Positions 43,655-51,580 of a stretch of DNA of 64,000 bases are shown piece by piece. The notes beneath the pieces were generated by a model. The model ran no database searches. It worked only from the letters and a program-made list of their open reading frames with translations, and was not told the DNA's origin. The stretch's first letter is position 1, and each line of letters begins with the position of its first letter. Position numbers and translations under genes: made by a program. This DNA comes from Limosilactobacillus reuteri (GTDB taxonomy: Bacteria; Bacillota; Bacilli; Lactobacillales; Lactobacillaceae): NCBI RefSeq assembly GCF_020784725.1, contig NZ_JAJGTZ010000043.1, forward strand, positions 1-64,000, given 5' to 3'.

Positions 43655-45088
43655 TTATAAGTTATCGCCACGTTCAAATTGGAACTTAGAATTTAACAAC
43701 GCTTCATGTAAAAGTTGGTTAATCAATTCATGCGTTTCATTCAGAATATGATTAGCGGTTTTCATATTTTGTTCAGTTAGATAGTTAATTAAATTAGCCG
43801 AATTTTGGATCTGAGCTGTTTTTGTAATTGTATCTACTCGTCCTACGCCATAGCTTTGACACCGATCTCGGAAATCATTTACTTCATTGATAAATTCATG
43901 ATAGCGTGGTTCTACAATTACTTCTAACAATTTATTTAACCAATAAGCACTTTTATCCGGCTGAGCATCGTCAGTAGCATACTTATATTTTGCCGGAGTA
44001 TCACTAATATTTGTAAAGAACGGAACATAAGGGCTATAGCAATAAAAGCCAAAATTAATCCATTGAATAGCAGCATATTGCGCTGGTACATCATTCCGAA
44101 TTTGTAAAATACATGAACTTTGATTACGATCAAGAGCAATTGAACGGAATTTCCGCTGTTCCTCTAGTGTTCCAGAAGCATAAGTTCCCATTGGATCATA
44201 CGGGGTACCATTATAATGTGATGAGAGGAAATACTCTACATCCTCAACGGCAATTTTCTTTTCTGCATGTTGAATAAATGGAATATTTTGACTGGTAGGT
44301 TCCTGTTTTAAGGAGGGGGTAAAGAGTTTTTGACCATACCAAGAACGAGGAGTGTTGTAGTAAGCATCTGCCTCATCTTGCGTACCAAAAATATTCCGGA
44401 AATTAAAGGTTTGAGGATTAGGATTTAAATGATATTTTTCTACAAAATCTTTAATTTGCGGCGCATACATAAAGCTATTGTGATCGTTAAAGTCGACCTC
44501 TTCAATGCACATAATGTTTGGGGCAATTGCATAAGCATCATCAGGAATCCGCTGGGCAACCCATTGATGGCCACCACCAGTTTCAAAGTACCAGACTTCA
44601 TCATTATCGCTAAAGGCAATTCCATTACTCTCACCAGTACCGTATTTTTCAATTAAAGAGCCAAGACGCTGAACTCCTTCGCGGGCCGACTTAATAAATG
44701 GTAGGACGAGATAAACCATTGAATCTTCATTAATCCCGTTTTCTACTAATGGATCATGACCAAGTACCCTGGCATTTGTCATCTCGGTTTCTGTCGCACT
44801 CATTGCAACATTATATTCATTAATACCCTGTTCATCCCAGCGCCCTTCATCAGGCACGCCATTGGGAGTTGCAGTATAACGACATCCCTTTCCCTCCATT
44901 TCAACGGTTAATCCATTATATTTTGAAACATAATGTTCACCAGTATAATCCTTGGCTGGAAATACTTTGAAGGTCTTAGGATTAACTCCATCTTCTGCAT
45001 CCTCATCGCGTGCAATAATTGTTGAGCCATCAATCGTCGCATTCTTTCCAACAAGCATTGCCGTACAACTACTCCTTAGCTTTTTCAT
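43655..45088 (-). CDS. pepD: C69-family dipeptidase PepD
   Basis: 477 residues. The catalytic N-terminal cysteine after autoprocessing is C8 in SCTAMLVGKNATIDGSTI (in part), followed by IARDEDAED, as in PepD Ntn-hydrolases of lactobacilli. It hydrolyses dipeptides in the cytoplasm after oligopeptide uptake. GGAAGGAAG precedes the ATG. Single gene. It complements PepO at 6931-8835. Confidence 0.95.
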   Translation of the reverse strand: MKKLRSSCTAMLVGKNATIDGSTIIARDEDAEDGVNPKTFKVFPAKDYTGEHYVSKYNGLTVEMEGKGCRYTATPNGVPDEGRWDEQGINEYNVAMSATETEMTNARVLGHDPLVENGINEDSMVYLVLPFIKSAREGVQRLGSLIEKYGTGESNGIAFSDNDEVWYFETGGGHQWVAQRIPDDAYAIAPNIMCIEEVDFNDHNSFMYAPQIKDFVEKYHLNPNPQTFNFRNIFGTQDEADAYYNTPRSWYGQKLFTPSLKQEPTSQNIPFIQHAEKKIAVEDVEYFLSSHYNGTPYDPMGTYASGTLEEQRKFRSIALDRNQSSCILQIRNDVPAQYAAIQWINFGFYCYSPYVPFFTNISDTPAKYKYATDDAQPDKSAYWLNKLLEVIVEPRYHEFINEVNDFRDRCQSYGVGRVDTITKTAQIQNSANLINYLTEQNMKTANHILNETHELINQLLHEALLNSKFQFERGDNL

Positions 45089-45203
45089 GATATACGCTTC
45101 CTTCCACAGTAGTTAATGTACTTTTTAATAATACCACTATCTGGAATCAACTGGATTACAAGAAAAAACTGAACTTTAATTCCATAACTCGGTCTAAAAC
45201 ATT

Positions 45204-45420
45204 ATTAATGCCGAACAAGTCATTGCAACTGTTCGGTATTAGTGCTAGGATAACTACATTAAATAAATAGCCTATATAATACCGAAATATGGTCGGTTAG
45301 TCTCTACCTAAAGCCGTAAACTTTAGACTATAAGCACTTCTTAAAAACTGACACTGTCTGTTTTTAATTTAAAGCTTTAAAAATCGGTAGAGAGGCTGAA
45401 CTTTCAGTCTCTTATTTTTA
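45204..45420 (+). promoter_or_regulatory. Purine riboswitch (guanine/xanthine type) with terminator
   Basis: The conserved core is present: TATAAT at 45274-45280, ATATGG (45287-45292), TCTCTACC (45301-45308), CCGTAAA and GACTATA (45326-45332). The position equivalent to C74 of the xpt aptamer is C, which predicts guanine, hypoxanthine or xanthine rather than adenine. A stem AGAGGCTGAA/TTCAGTCTCT (45391-45412) with TTATTTTTA is the terminator. A separate hairpin (TGCCGAACA/TGTTCGGTA, about 45212-45240) precedes the aptamer. Confidence 0.9.
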
Positions 45421-45452
45421 TTTAGGCGTGTTAATTTTTAAGGAGGTACATT

Positions 45453-46781
45453 TTGAAAGAACCCGTTTCATCTATTCAAGCACCTAGTCGTCACACTAAA
45501 ATCGATTTCACTCGTCAATGGCAAAATTTTGTCCTCGGTTTCCAGCACTTACTCGCAATGTATTCTGGGGATGTTCTTGTTCCATTATTAATTGGACATT
45601 ACTTACATTTCTCTCCTCTGCAAATGACTTACCTGGTCTCAATCGATATTTTCATGTGTGGTGTTGCAACGCTCTTACAATTAAAGCGAACCCCATTAAC
45701 TGGGATTGGTTTACCGGTTGTGCTCGGTTGTGCAGTTCAAGCTGTTACTCCTCTCGAAACAATTGGTGGAAAGCTAGGAATCACTTATATGTATGGGGCC
45801 ATTATTGCAGCCGGAATCTTTGTTTTCTTAATTGCTGGCTTTTTTGCCCGCTTGAAAAAGTTTTTTCCGCCAGTTGTTACCGGATCTTTAATAACTATTA
45901 TTGGATTTACCCTTGTGCCAGTAGGTTTCCAGGATTTGGGAGGAGGTACGCCAACAGCTACTTCCTTTGGAGATCCCGCTAACCTTCTTATCGGTTTTCT
46001 AACAATTGCTATTATTCTATTATTTAATGCCTTTGCTCGTGGTTTTATGAAATCAATTGCCATTTTATTAGGAATTTTAATTTCTTCTTTCATTGCGGGC
46101 GCATTAGGCTTTGTTTCTCTTAAACCGGTTAGTGAAGCTGCCTGGTTTCATGCTCCTCAGTTATTTTTCTTTGGCGTTCCCCGTTTTAACGTGAGTGCCA
46201 TGATTACAATGATTCTTGTTTCACTCACGACAATGATTGAATCAACTGGGGTGTTCTTTGCCCTTAGCGATATTACAGGTCGACAATTAACAACCAAAGA
46301 CTTAGAACGTGGATACCGGGCTGAAGGGATTGCTGCAATTTTAGGCGGACTTTTTAATACCTTTCCTTATTCTACTTTTTCTGAAAATGTGGGTGTCCTT
46401 AAAATGTCAGGAGTAAAAAGTCGCCAACCCGTTTACTATGCTGCCTTTTTACTCTTATTGCTTGGCCTTCTACCGAAAGTCGGTGCCCTCGCAACGGTTA
46501 TTCCCGAACCTGTCCTTGGCGGTGCAATGATTGTTATGTTTGGGATGGTCGGCGTTCAAGGAGTCCAAATTCTCCATAAAGTTGATTTTTCTAATAATGC
46601 TAACCTTCTTACAGCATCTGTTTCCATCGGCTTGGGCTTAGGGATTACTATGTATCCTCAACTATTCCAACATATGCCAACTGAATTTCAAATTATCCTT
46701 GGTAACGGAATTGTTGTTACCAGTCTTTCGGCCGTTTTTCTTAACATGTTATTTAATCATCGGTCGGCTAGCCATAGTTAA
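45453..46781 (+). CDS. pbuX: Xanthine/purine permease, NCS2 family
   Basis: 442 residues from a TTG start, with AAGGAGG eight bases upstream. About 12 to 14 hydrophobic segments. NCS2 features: GFQHLLAMYSGDVLVPLLIG (in part), TGIGLPVVLGCAVQAVTPL and FSENVGVLKMSGVKSRQPV. The upstream guanine-type riboswitch supports purine uptake, xanthine or guanine most probably. Single gene. Confidence 0.93.
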   Translation: MKEPVSSIQAPSRHTKIDFTRQWQNFVLGFQHLLAMYSGDVLVPLLIGHYLHFSPLQMTYLVSIDIFMCGVATLLQLKRTPLTGIGLPVVLGCAVQAVTPLETIGGKLGITYMYGAIIAAGIFVFLIAGFFARLKKFFPPVVTGSLITIIGFTLVPVGFQDLGGGTPTATSFGDPANLLIGFLTIAIILLFNAFARGFMKSIAILLGILISSFIAGALGFVSLKPVSEAAWFHAPQLFFFGVPRFNVSAMITMILVSLTTMIESTGVFFALSDITGRQLTTKDLERGYRAEGIAAILGGLFNTFPYSTFSENVGVLKMSGVKSRQPVYYAAFLLLLLGLLPKVGALATVIPEPVLGGAMIVMFGMVGVQGVQILHKVDFSNNANLLTASVSIGLGLGITMYPQLFQHMPTEFQIILGNGIVVTSLSAVFLNMLFNHRSASHS

Positions 46782-46854
46782 TTCTCATTATTTTTTAATT
46801 TAGTTATTGACATTCAAATCTAAGCACGATATTATAATTTCAACAATTATCGTT

Positions 46855-47068
46855 TCAGTAGATCCTTCGTTGGGCGTAAGAGAGCCGGTGGTGAGGTGCG
46901 AACCGGTCAGGCGGAGTGTTTCGAATTATCACGAGATCTGAATTGTCCGGCCATATTCAGTGCCGTTACCACCTGATATGAGTGCGCATAAGATTAATAT
47001 GCGTAGGTGGGTGGTACCGCGATTAAAATAATCGTCCCGTTGATATCTTTATCAACGGGACTTTTTTA
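46855..47068 (+). promoter_or_regulatory. T-box leader controlling the NhaC antiporter
   Basis: The T-box sequence AGGTGGGTGGTACCGCG is at 47005-47021 and the terminator GTCCCGTTGATA/TATCAACGGGAC with a T-run at 47034-47068. Stem I is suggested by AGATC ... TCGT (46859 onward) and ACGAGATCT. The specifier loop 3' strand reads GAATTATCACGAG: both TAT (Tyr, 46927-46929) and ATC (Ile, 46928-46930, followed by A) are possible. Known T-box control of NhaC-like YheL transporters by tyrosine favours Tyr, but this is not settled here. Confidence 0.88.
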
Positions 47069-47092
47069 TTTCTTTTCTAAGGAGGAACAACG

Positions 47093-48502
47093 ATGAAAAG
47101 TATTCGTTTCAAAGAGGCAGTAACTCTTTTACTTATCATGTTAATAATTTTAGGAACTGCCGTGATTAAGTTTGGTTTATCACCACAGATTCCTGTCCTA
47201 TTTGTCATTGCTTTGCTTATTTTTTGGGTTAAATTTCGTGGTGCTAGTTGGGATGAGATTCATAAAGGTATCCAAGAAGGAATCGGTACCGCAATCATCC
47301 CCATTTTTATCTTCATTCTTATTGGGGCATTAATTGCTGTTTGGATTCAAGCTGGAGTTATCCCTACAATTATGATTGTGGGATTTAATTTAATCAGTAG
47401 CCAATTTTTTGTCCCATCAACATTTATTGTCTGTTCTTTAGTTGGTTTATCCATTGGGAGTGGTTTTACAACTATTTCAACAATCGGCATTGCTTTATTC
47501 GGAATGGGGGTTGCACTCAATGCCAATCCTGCTTTAGTAGCGGGTGCAATCATTTCGGGAGCGGTTTTTGGTGATAAAATGTCGCCACTCTCTGATTCAA
47601 CTAATCTTGCCTCGGCAATCGCCGGTAGTGACCTTTTCGCCCATATCAAGAATATGATGTGGTCAACAATTCCTTCTTTTCTTGTTTCGCTAATTCTATT
47701 CTGGTTCTTTGGTAATTCTAGTTCACATGTGAATGCCGGTAAGATTGCTCATATAATGGCTATCCTTAATCAACAATTTACGATTTCATGGTGGGCCTTA
47801 TTACCAATTGCCTTAATGTTTATCTGTGCATGGCGTCATATTCCGGCTATTCCAACCTTATTTATCAATATCATCATTACAGTAATCATGATCTTCTTCC
47901 AAAAGCCAGGAACTTCTCTTCAATCTCTCGCCAAATTAATTAGTGATGGTTTTGTTGCTCACACTAGCGACGCAACTGTTAATACGCTGCTTACCCGTGG
48001 CGGGATTAGCAGTATGATGGGAACAGTTTCCCTGATCATTGTTACCCTTTCACTGGGAGGAATTTTGATGAAGTTTAACATTGTTCAGTCAGCAATGAAG
48101 CCACTCGTTGATCATCTTCATAAGCCTGGCAGTCTTATTACTGTTACCATTCTTTCTGGTATTGGAATCAATCTTTTTGTAGGAGAGCAATACCTTTCCG
48201 TTATTCTTCCGGGTAAGGCATTTAAGGGTGCATTTAATAAAATGGGCCTTTCCCCATTAGCTCTTAGTCGTGTCCTTGAAGATGGCGGAAGTGTTATTAA
48301 CTACTTAATTCCGTGGGGAGTTGCTGGCTCATTTGCCGCCTCAACCCTTGGTGTACCAGTTCTTCACTTCTTACCATTCGCTTTCTTTAGTCTTTTTTCA
48401 CCAGTCTTCTCAATTTTAAGTGGGGTTACAGGAATTGGGTTGAAGTGGCAAAAAGGAAAGCAACGCAATACTGCGAATGAAAATCAAATAAAAGAAGCTT
48501 AA
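47093..48502 (+). CDS. nhaC: NhaC-family Na+/H+ antiporter (YheL-like)
   Basis: 469 residues, about 11 to 12 membrane segments. NhaC-type features: SGFTTISTIGIALFGMG, GAVFGDKMSPLSDSTNLAS and GINLFVGEQYLSVILPGKAF. Annotated as sodium/proton antiporters, but control by an amino-acid T-box means this copy is more likely an amino-acid transporter (tyrosine favoured) driven by sodium or protons. AAGGAGG precedes the ATG. Confidence 0.9.
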   Translation: MKSIRFKEAVTLLLIMLIILGTAVIKFGLSPQIPVLFVIALLIFWVKFRGASWDEIHKGIQEGIGTAIIPIFIFILIGALIAVWIQAGVIPTIMIVGFNLISSQFFVPSTFIVCSLVGLSIGSGFTTISTIGIALFGMGVALNANPALVAGAIISGAVFGDKMSPLSDSTNLASAIAGSDLFAHIKNMMWSTIPSFLVSLILFWFFGNSSSHVNAGKIAHIMAILNQQFTISWWALLPIALMFICAWRHIPAIPTLFINIIITVIMIFFQKPGTSLQSLAKLISDGFVAHTSDATVNTLLTRGGISSMMGTVSLIIVTLSLGGILMKFNIVQSAMKPLVDHLHKPGSLITVTILSGIGINLFVGEQYLSVILPGKAFKGAFNKMGLSPLALSRVLEDGGSVINYLIPWGVAGSFAASTLGVPVLHFLPFAFFSLFSPVFSILSGVTGIGLKWQKGKQRNTANENQIKEA

Positions 48503-48503
48503 A

Positions 48504-48541
48504 AAATCTGGGTTTGAGAATTTCTCTTACCCAGACTTTTT
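48504..48541. terminator. Bidirectional terminator between nhaC and yfcC-like gene
   Basis: AAATCTGGGT pairs with ACCCAGACTTT with an inner TTGAGAA/TTCTC pairing. A and T runs on both sides. Confidence 0.75.
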
Positions 48542-48542
48542 A

Positions 48543-50093
48543 TTATCCTGCAATTAATACTTCCGTTACCAATAATCCACCACCAAAGATTAATACAAAG
48601 ACAACTACCGGCCACACAAAACGCAGCCAATGAGAATACCGCATATCGAGCATTTGCAAGGTTGCCATTACTAATCCAGTCGGTGCTAAGAATAACATTG
48701 CATATTGACCAAATTGATATGCAGTAACAACCGTATATCGTGGAATATGAACTGTATCCGCCAATGGTGCTAAAATTGGCATTGCTAGCACTGCTAAACC
48801 AGATGATGATGGGACGATAAAACCTAAGACAAAGAATACTAGCATCATCACAATAATAAAAAATGATCCGTTCATATGCGCAACCATTTTTGAAGAAGCA
48901 TAGAGAATCGTGTCAGAAATATAGCCATCGTTAAGCACTTTATTAATTCCTCGTGCCAAACCAATAATTAATGATACACCGACTAAACTAGCTGCTCCAT
49001 CAGAAAAAGCTGTTGTCGTCTTATATTCACCCAAACCATCTTGATGTCCAAAACAAGTTAAAAACATAATAATAATAGCAATTGTCAAGAAGGCTGATGC
49101 CATATTAGGAAAAGCCCATCCTTTGGCCATTACTCCCCAAATCATAATTGGGAAAGCACAAGCAAATAAAATTAAAATGATTTTCTTTTTTAAAGTAAAC
49201 CGCTGATCTTTTTCTTCGCTAGTAGTCATTCCCCACATTTGATCAAATTTAGCCCGATCATCATATGAATAAGAAAACTGGGGGTTCTGTTGTACTTTGC
49301 GTGCATACCAATGCAGATAAAATAATAAACAAGCAACTGCAATAACCAAACCAAAGATTCGTCCTGCCATTCCTTGCGTAAAAGTTGTCCCAGCAGCATT
49401 TGATGCAATTACAACTGAAAACGGATTGATTACTGAAAATGTTGTTCCAAGTGAACTTGCTAAGAAAATAGCCCCAACACAAACAATTGAATCATAACCC
49501 ATTGCAATAAAAACCGGGGCTAAGATTGGATAAAAGGCAACTGCTTCTTCTTCAATCCCACATAGCGTGCCACCAAGGGCTAGTAAAACTGTCACGAGAA
49601 ACACTAAAATAAATTCTTTTCCTTTAGTCTTGGTAGATAGTGCGGCTAGCCCAGATTCAAAGGCTCCACTTGCTTTAACAACACCAATCAAACCACCTAA
49701 AACTAAGATAAAAATCATAATATCAACTGATTCAATCGTACCGTCGACCATACTAGAGAAAATATCGCTGACCGAAGCCGGATGTTGTTCAAGCCGCTTA
49801 TAAGTTCCTGGCACTGAAATCGGTTTATTGATTGCGCCGGATTTAAACTGGTCGACATCAATCTGAATATGCAATTTATCTAATGTTGCCTGTGTTGCCG
49901 GATAACTAATTTTTTCTCCAGTTGGTTGTGTTACTTGGAGATGGTTATTGACATATGCTAGCTTAGAATAACTTCCCGCTGGAACAATCCAAGTAAGCAT
50001 TACTGCAATCACCGTTAGAAAGAATAAAATCGTAAACGCGCCTGGCATCTTTAGTTTAAACCGATGTTTTTTCTCTGCTGTTGCTTCTCCCAT
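48543..50093 (-). CDS. YfcC-family transporter (basic amino acid / C4 carboxylate type)
   Basis: 516 residues from the ATG at 50093 (AAGGAG upstream). About 12 membrane segments. YfcC-family pattern: MPGAFTILFFLTVIAVMLTW (in part), GTLCGIEEEAVAFYPILAP, SSGLAVLAMPILAPLAD. Relatives include ArcD-like arginine/ornithine exchangers and dicarboxylate carriers. A full-match cre-type site lies 44-58 bp upstream, suggesting carbon catabolite control. Substrate not determined. Confidence 0.9.
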   Translation of the reverse strand: MGEATAEKKHRFKLKMPGAFTILFFLTVIAVMLTWIVPAGSYSKLAYVNNHLQVTQPTGEKISYPATQATLDKLHIQIDVDQFKSGAINKPISVPGTYKRLEQHPASVSDIFSSMVDGTIESVDIMIFILVLGGLIGVVKASGAFESGLAALSTKTKGKEFILVFLVTVLLALGGTLCGIEEEAVAFYPILAPVFIAMGYDSIVCVGAIFLASSLGTTFSVINPFSVVIASNAAGTTFTQGMAGRIFGLVIAVACLLFYLHWYARKVQQNPQFSYSYDDRAKFDQMWGMTTSEEKDQRFTLKKKIILILFACAFPIMIWGVMAKGWAFPNMASAFLTIAIIIMFLTCFGHQDGLGEYKTTTAFSDGAASLVGVSLIIGLARGINKVLNDGYISDTILYASSKMVAHMNGSFFIIVMMLVFFVLGFIVPSSSGLAVLAMPILAPLADTVHIPRYTVVTAYQFGQYAMLFLAPTGLVMATLQMLDMRYSHWLRFVWPVVVFVLIFGGGLLVTEVLIAG

Positions 50094-50136
50094 CTTCCTC
50101 ACTCCTTAAGTCTTCTTTCTCCCTCCTGTTAATTTT

Positions 50137-50151
50137 AGCAAGCGTTTTCAA
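50137..50151 (-). promoter_or_regulatory. Candidate cre (CcpA) site upstream of yfcC-like gene
   Basis: On the minus strand TTGAAAACGCTTGCT fits the Gram-positive consensus WTGNAANCGNWNNCW at every position. It lies in the promoter region of the transporter at 48543-50093. Confidence 0.55.
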
Positions 50152-50202
50152 TAAACTTCATAATAAGTCAGATTAATTCAACAAATGCATATTTATTGTT
50201 TA

Positions 50203-50380
50203 AAAGGAACTGTGATATAAGTTAGGTAACTTCCATAAAATACGAACAGCGCAGTACAACAATGGCCTTCAGTGTCCGGCAAAGTCGAACGCTGAAGGCC
50301 TATTGTTGCTTGCGGGGGCTCCCAGAGGCTAGCTTCGCGTCGAAAAACGAAGTCACGAGTGACTTCTGTCTCGCTCCTTT
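50203..50380 (-). repeat. Intergenic structured repeat, copy A
   Basis: Read on the minus strand this starts AAGGAGCGAGACAGAAGTCA and ends with ATATCACAGTTCCTT. It matches copy B (60581-60754) over nearly its whole length, in opposite orientation. Inside, GAAGTCA/TGACTTC makes one hairpin and CAACAATAGGCCTTCAG/CTGAAGGCCATTGTTG another. It begins about 27 bases past the stop of the phosphatase gene on the same strand. Confidence 0.85.
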
Positions 50381-50406
50381 TAACATTTTCGCCTTTATTA
50401 CTTAGG

Positions 50407-51060
50407 CTACTTATTATATTCAACAATTTCCATATCATTATCAGTCAACGTTGCGCGCGTCAGACTTCCATTTGCTGGACGCTCAGTCACATCATACTTT
50501 CCATGACCAAACCGTTCTACTAAGCTTAGAACAGTATTTCCATGACTTACCCATAAAATATTTGCGTCGTCAGGTAAATCAGCATTACGAATTAATTCAA
50601 TGCCTTTATCCATTCGTTGCCAATATTCTTCATTGTTTTCGGCATCATGAAATGGGTCAGCATCCTTTAACCAGTCTTTAGCTTGTCCAATGGAATATGC
50701 TGTTACAATTTCACGGAAGTTCTTAAAGCCATGAGGAGCGCCCGCGTTGTACCAAGCAAGATCCATATTCGTTCCTTCATATGATCCATAAAACTCTTCC
50801 CGAAAATAAGGAGCAGTGACTGGATGAGCTACAGAATTAGCGTTATTAAGATTTAAAATTACTTGTGCTGTTTCCATTGCTCGGGAAAGGTCACTACAAA
50901 AAGCACCATCGAAGTGAATGTTTTGTAACTTCTCACCAGCTACCTTTGCATCTTCTTTACCCTTCATCGTTAGTGGGGAGTTGCTCCACCCCTGCAGTTT
51001 ATTGTAAATATTAAAGAAAGTCTGTCCATGGCGAACAAGGTAAATATTTAATTTAGTCAT
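50407..51060 (-). CDS. Histidine phosphatase family protein (phosphoglycerate-mutase-like)
   Basis: 217 residues. The catalytic histidine is in IYLVRHGQTFFN and the second in ILWVSHGNTVLSL, with EEFYGSYEG between. These enzymes remove or transfer phosphate through phosphohistidine; this branch is annotated as phosphatase or cofactor-independent mutase-like, and glycolytic mutase activity is not implied. AGGGATCG precedes the ATG. Copy A of the structured repeat follows its stop. Confidence 0.9.
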   Translation of the reverse strand: MTKLNIYLVRHGQTFFNIYNKLQGWSNSPLTMKGKEDAKVAGEKLQNIHFDGAFCSDLSRAMETAQVILNLNNANSVAHPVTAPYFREEFYGSYEGTNMDLAWYNAGAPHGFKNFREIVTAYSIGQAKDWLKDADPFHDAENNEEYWQRMDKGIELIRNADLPDDANILWVSHGNTVLSLVERFGHGKYDVTERPANGSLTRATLTDNDMEIVEYNK

Positions 51061-51191
51061 AACGATCCCTCCATATTCTTATTGTACCGCTTACAAACGC
51101 TTAAAACTATTTAAGAATTAATTTTGAGCTTTAAACACATATTCTTCATATTCTCCACGTAGACTAAAAAATATAGAAGGAAGGAATTATT

Positions 51192-51455
51192 ATGAAACTT
51201 AGAGACACTAGTCAACCAAATATTGTTGCCGCTAAGATTATTAAAGTTACTTCGAAAAACGTTACCGTAATTACTGAAGAAGGCCACCTGCTCAAGATTC
51301 CATTAACTAAACAATATCGGGAAGATAAAACTTTACGCGCATCATTAGTTGATATTTTGAAAGCAGGGATATGGATTCCAGTAAATAAAAAGCTTAAAAA
51401 ATTATTTAGTTACGACTGGCTTTCTGTTCCTGCCTTGGTCCCAGCAAAGAATTAA
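51192..51455 (+). CDS. Hypothetical soluble protein (87 aa)
   Basis: 87 residues with AAGGAAGG before the ATG. Basic, beta-rich start (IVAAKIIKVTSKNVTVITEE in part) like a small barrel fold, no membrane segment. No family recognised. It stands alone between the phosphatase and the LtaS-like gene. Confidence 0.7.
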   Translation: MKLRDTSQPNIVAAKIIKVTSKNVTVITEEGHLLKIPLTKQYREDKTLRASLVDILKAGIWIPVNKKLKKLFSYDWLSVPALVPAKN

Positions 51456-51580
51456 GTTTCTTCAATGATTTCCATAAAAAGGATGTTTTATAGTAATCTA
51501 TGATAAAATAATTCTTGATTTGTCGAAATTGGACTTCGATAATCTAGAACAAACCATATTGATTGCGAGGAACATTCCTA

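Noticed and set aside
45518-45982. 154-codon open frame in the second frame of the purine permease
   Set aside because: Lies wholly inside the conserved NCS2 gene; Cys/Ser/Asn-rich translation and no ribosome site.
50193-50438. 81-codon open frame across repeat copy A
   Set aside because: It covers the structured repeat and runs into the end of the phosphatase gene; it reflects the absence of stops in the repeat.
51081-51097. cre-like sequence upstream of the phosphatase gene
   Set aside because: One consensus position fails, so it is weaker than the site at 50137-50151.
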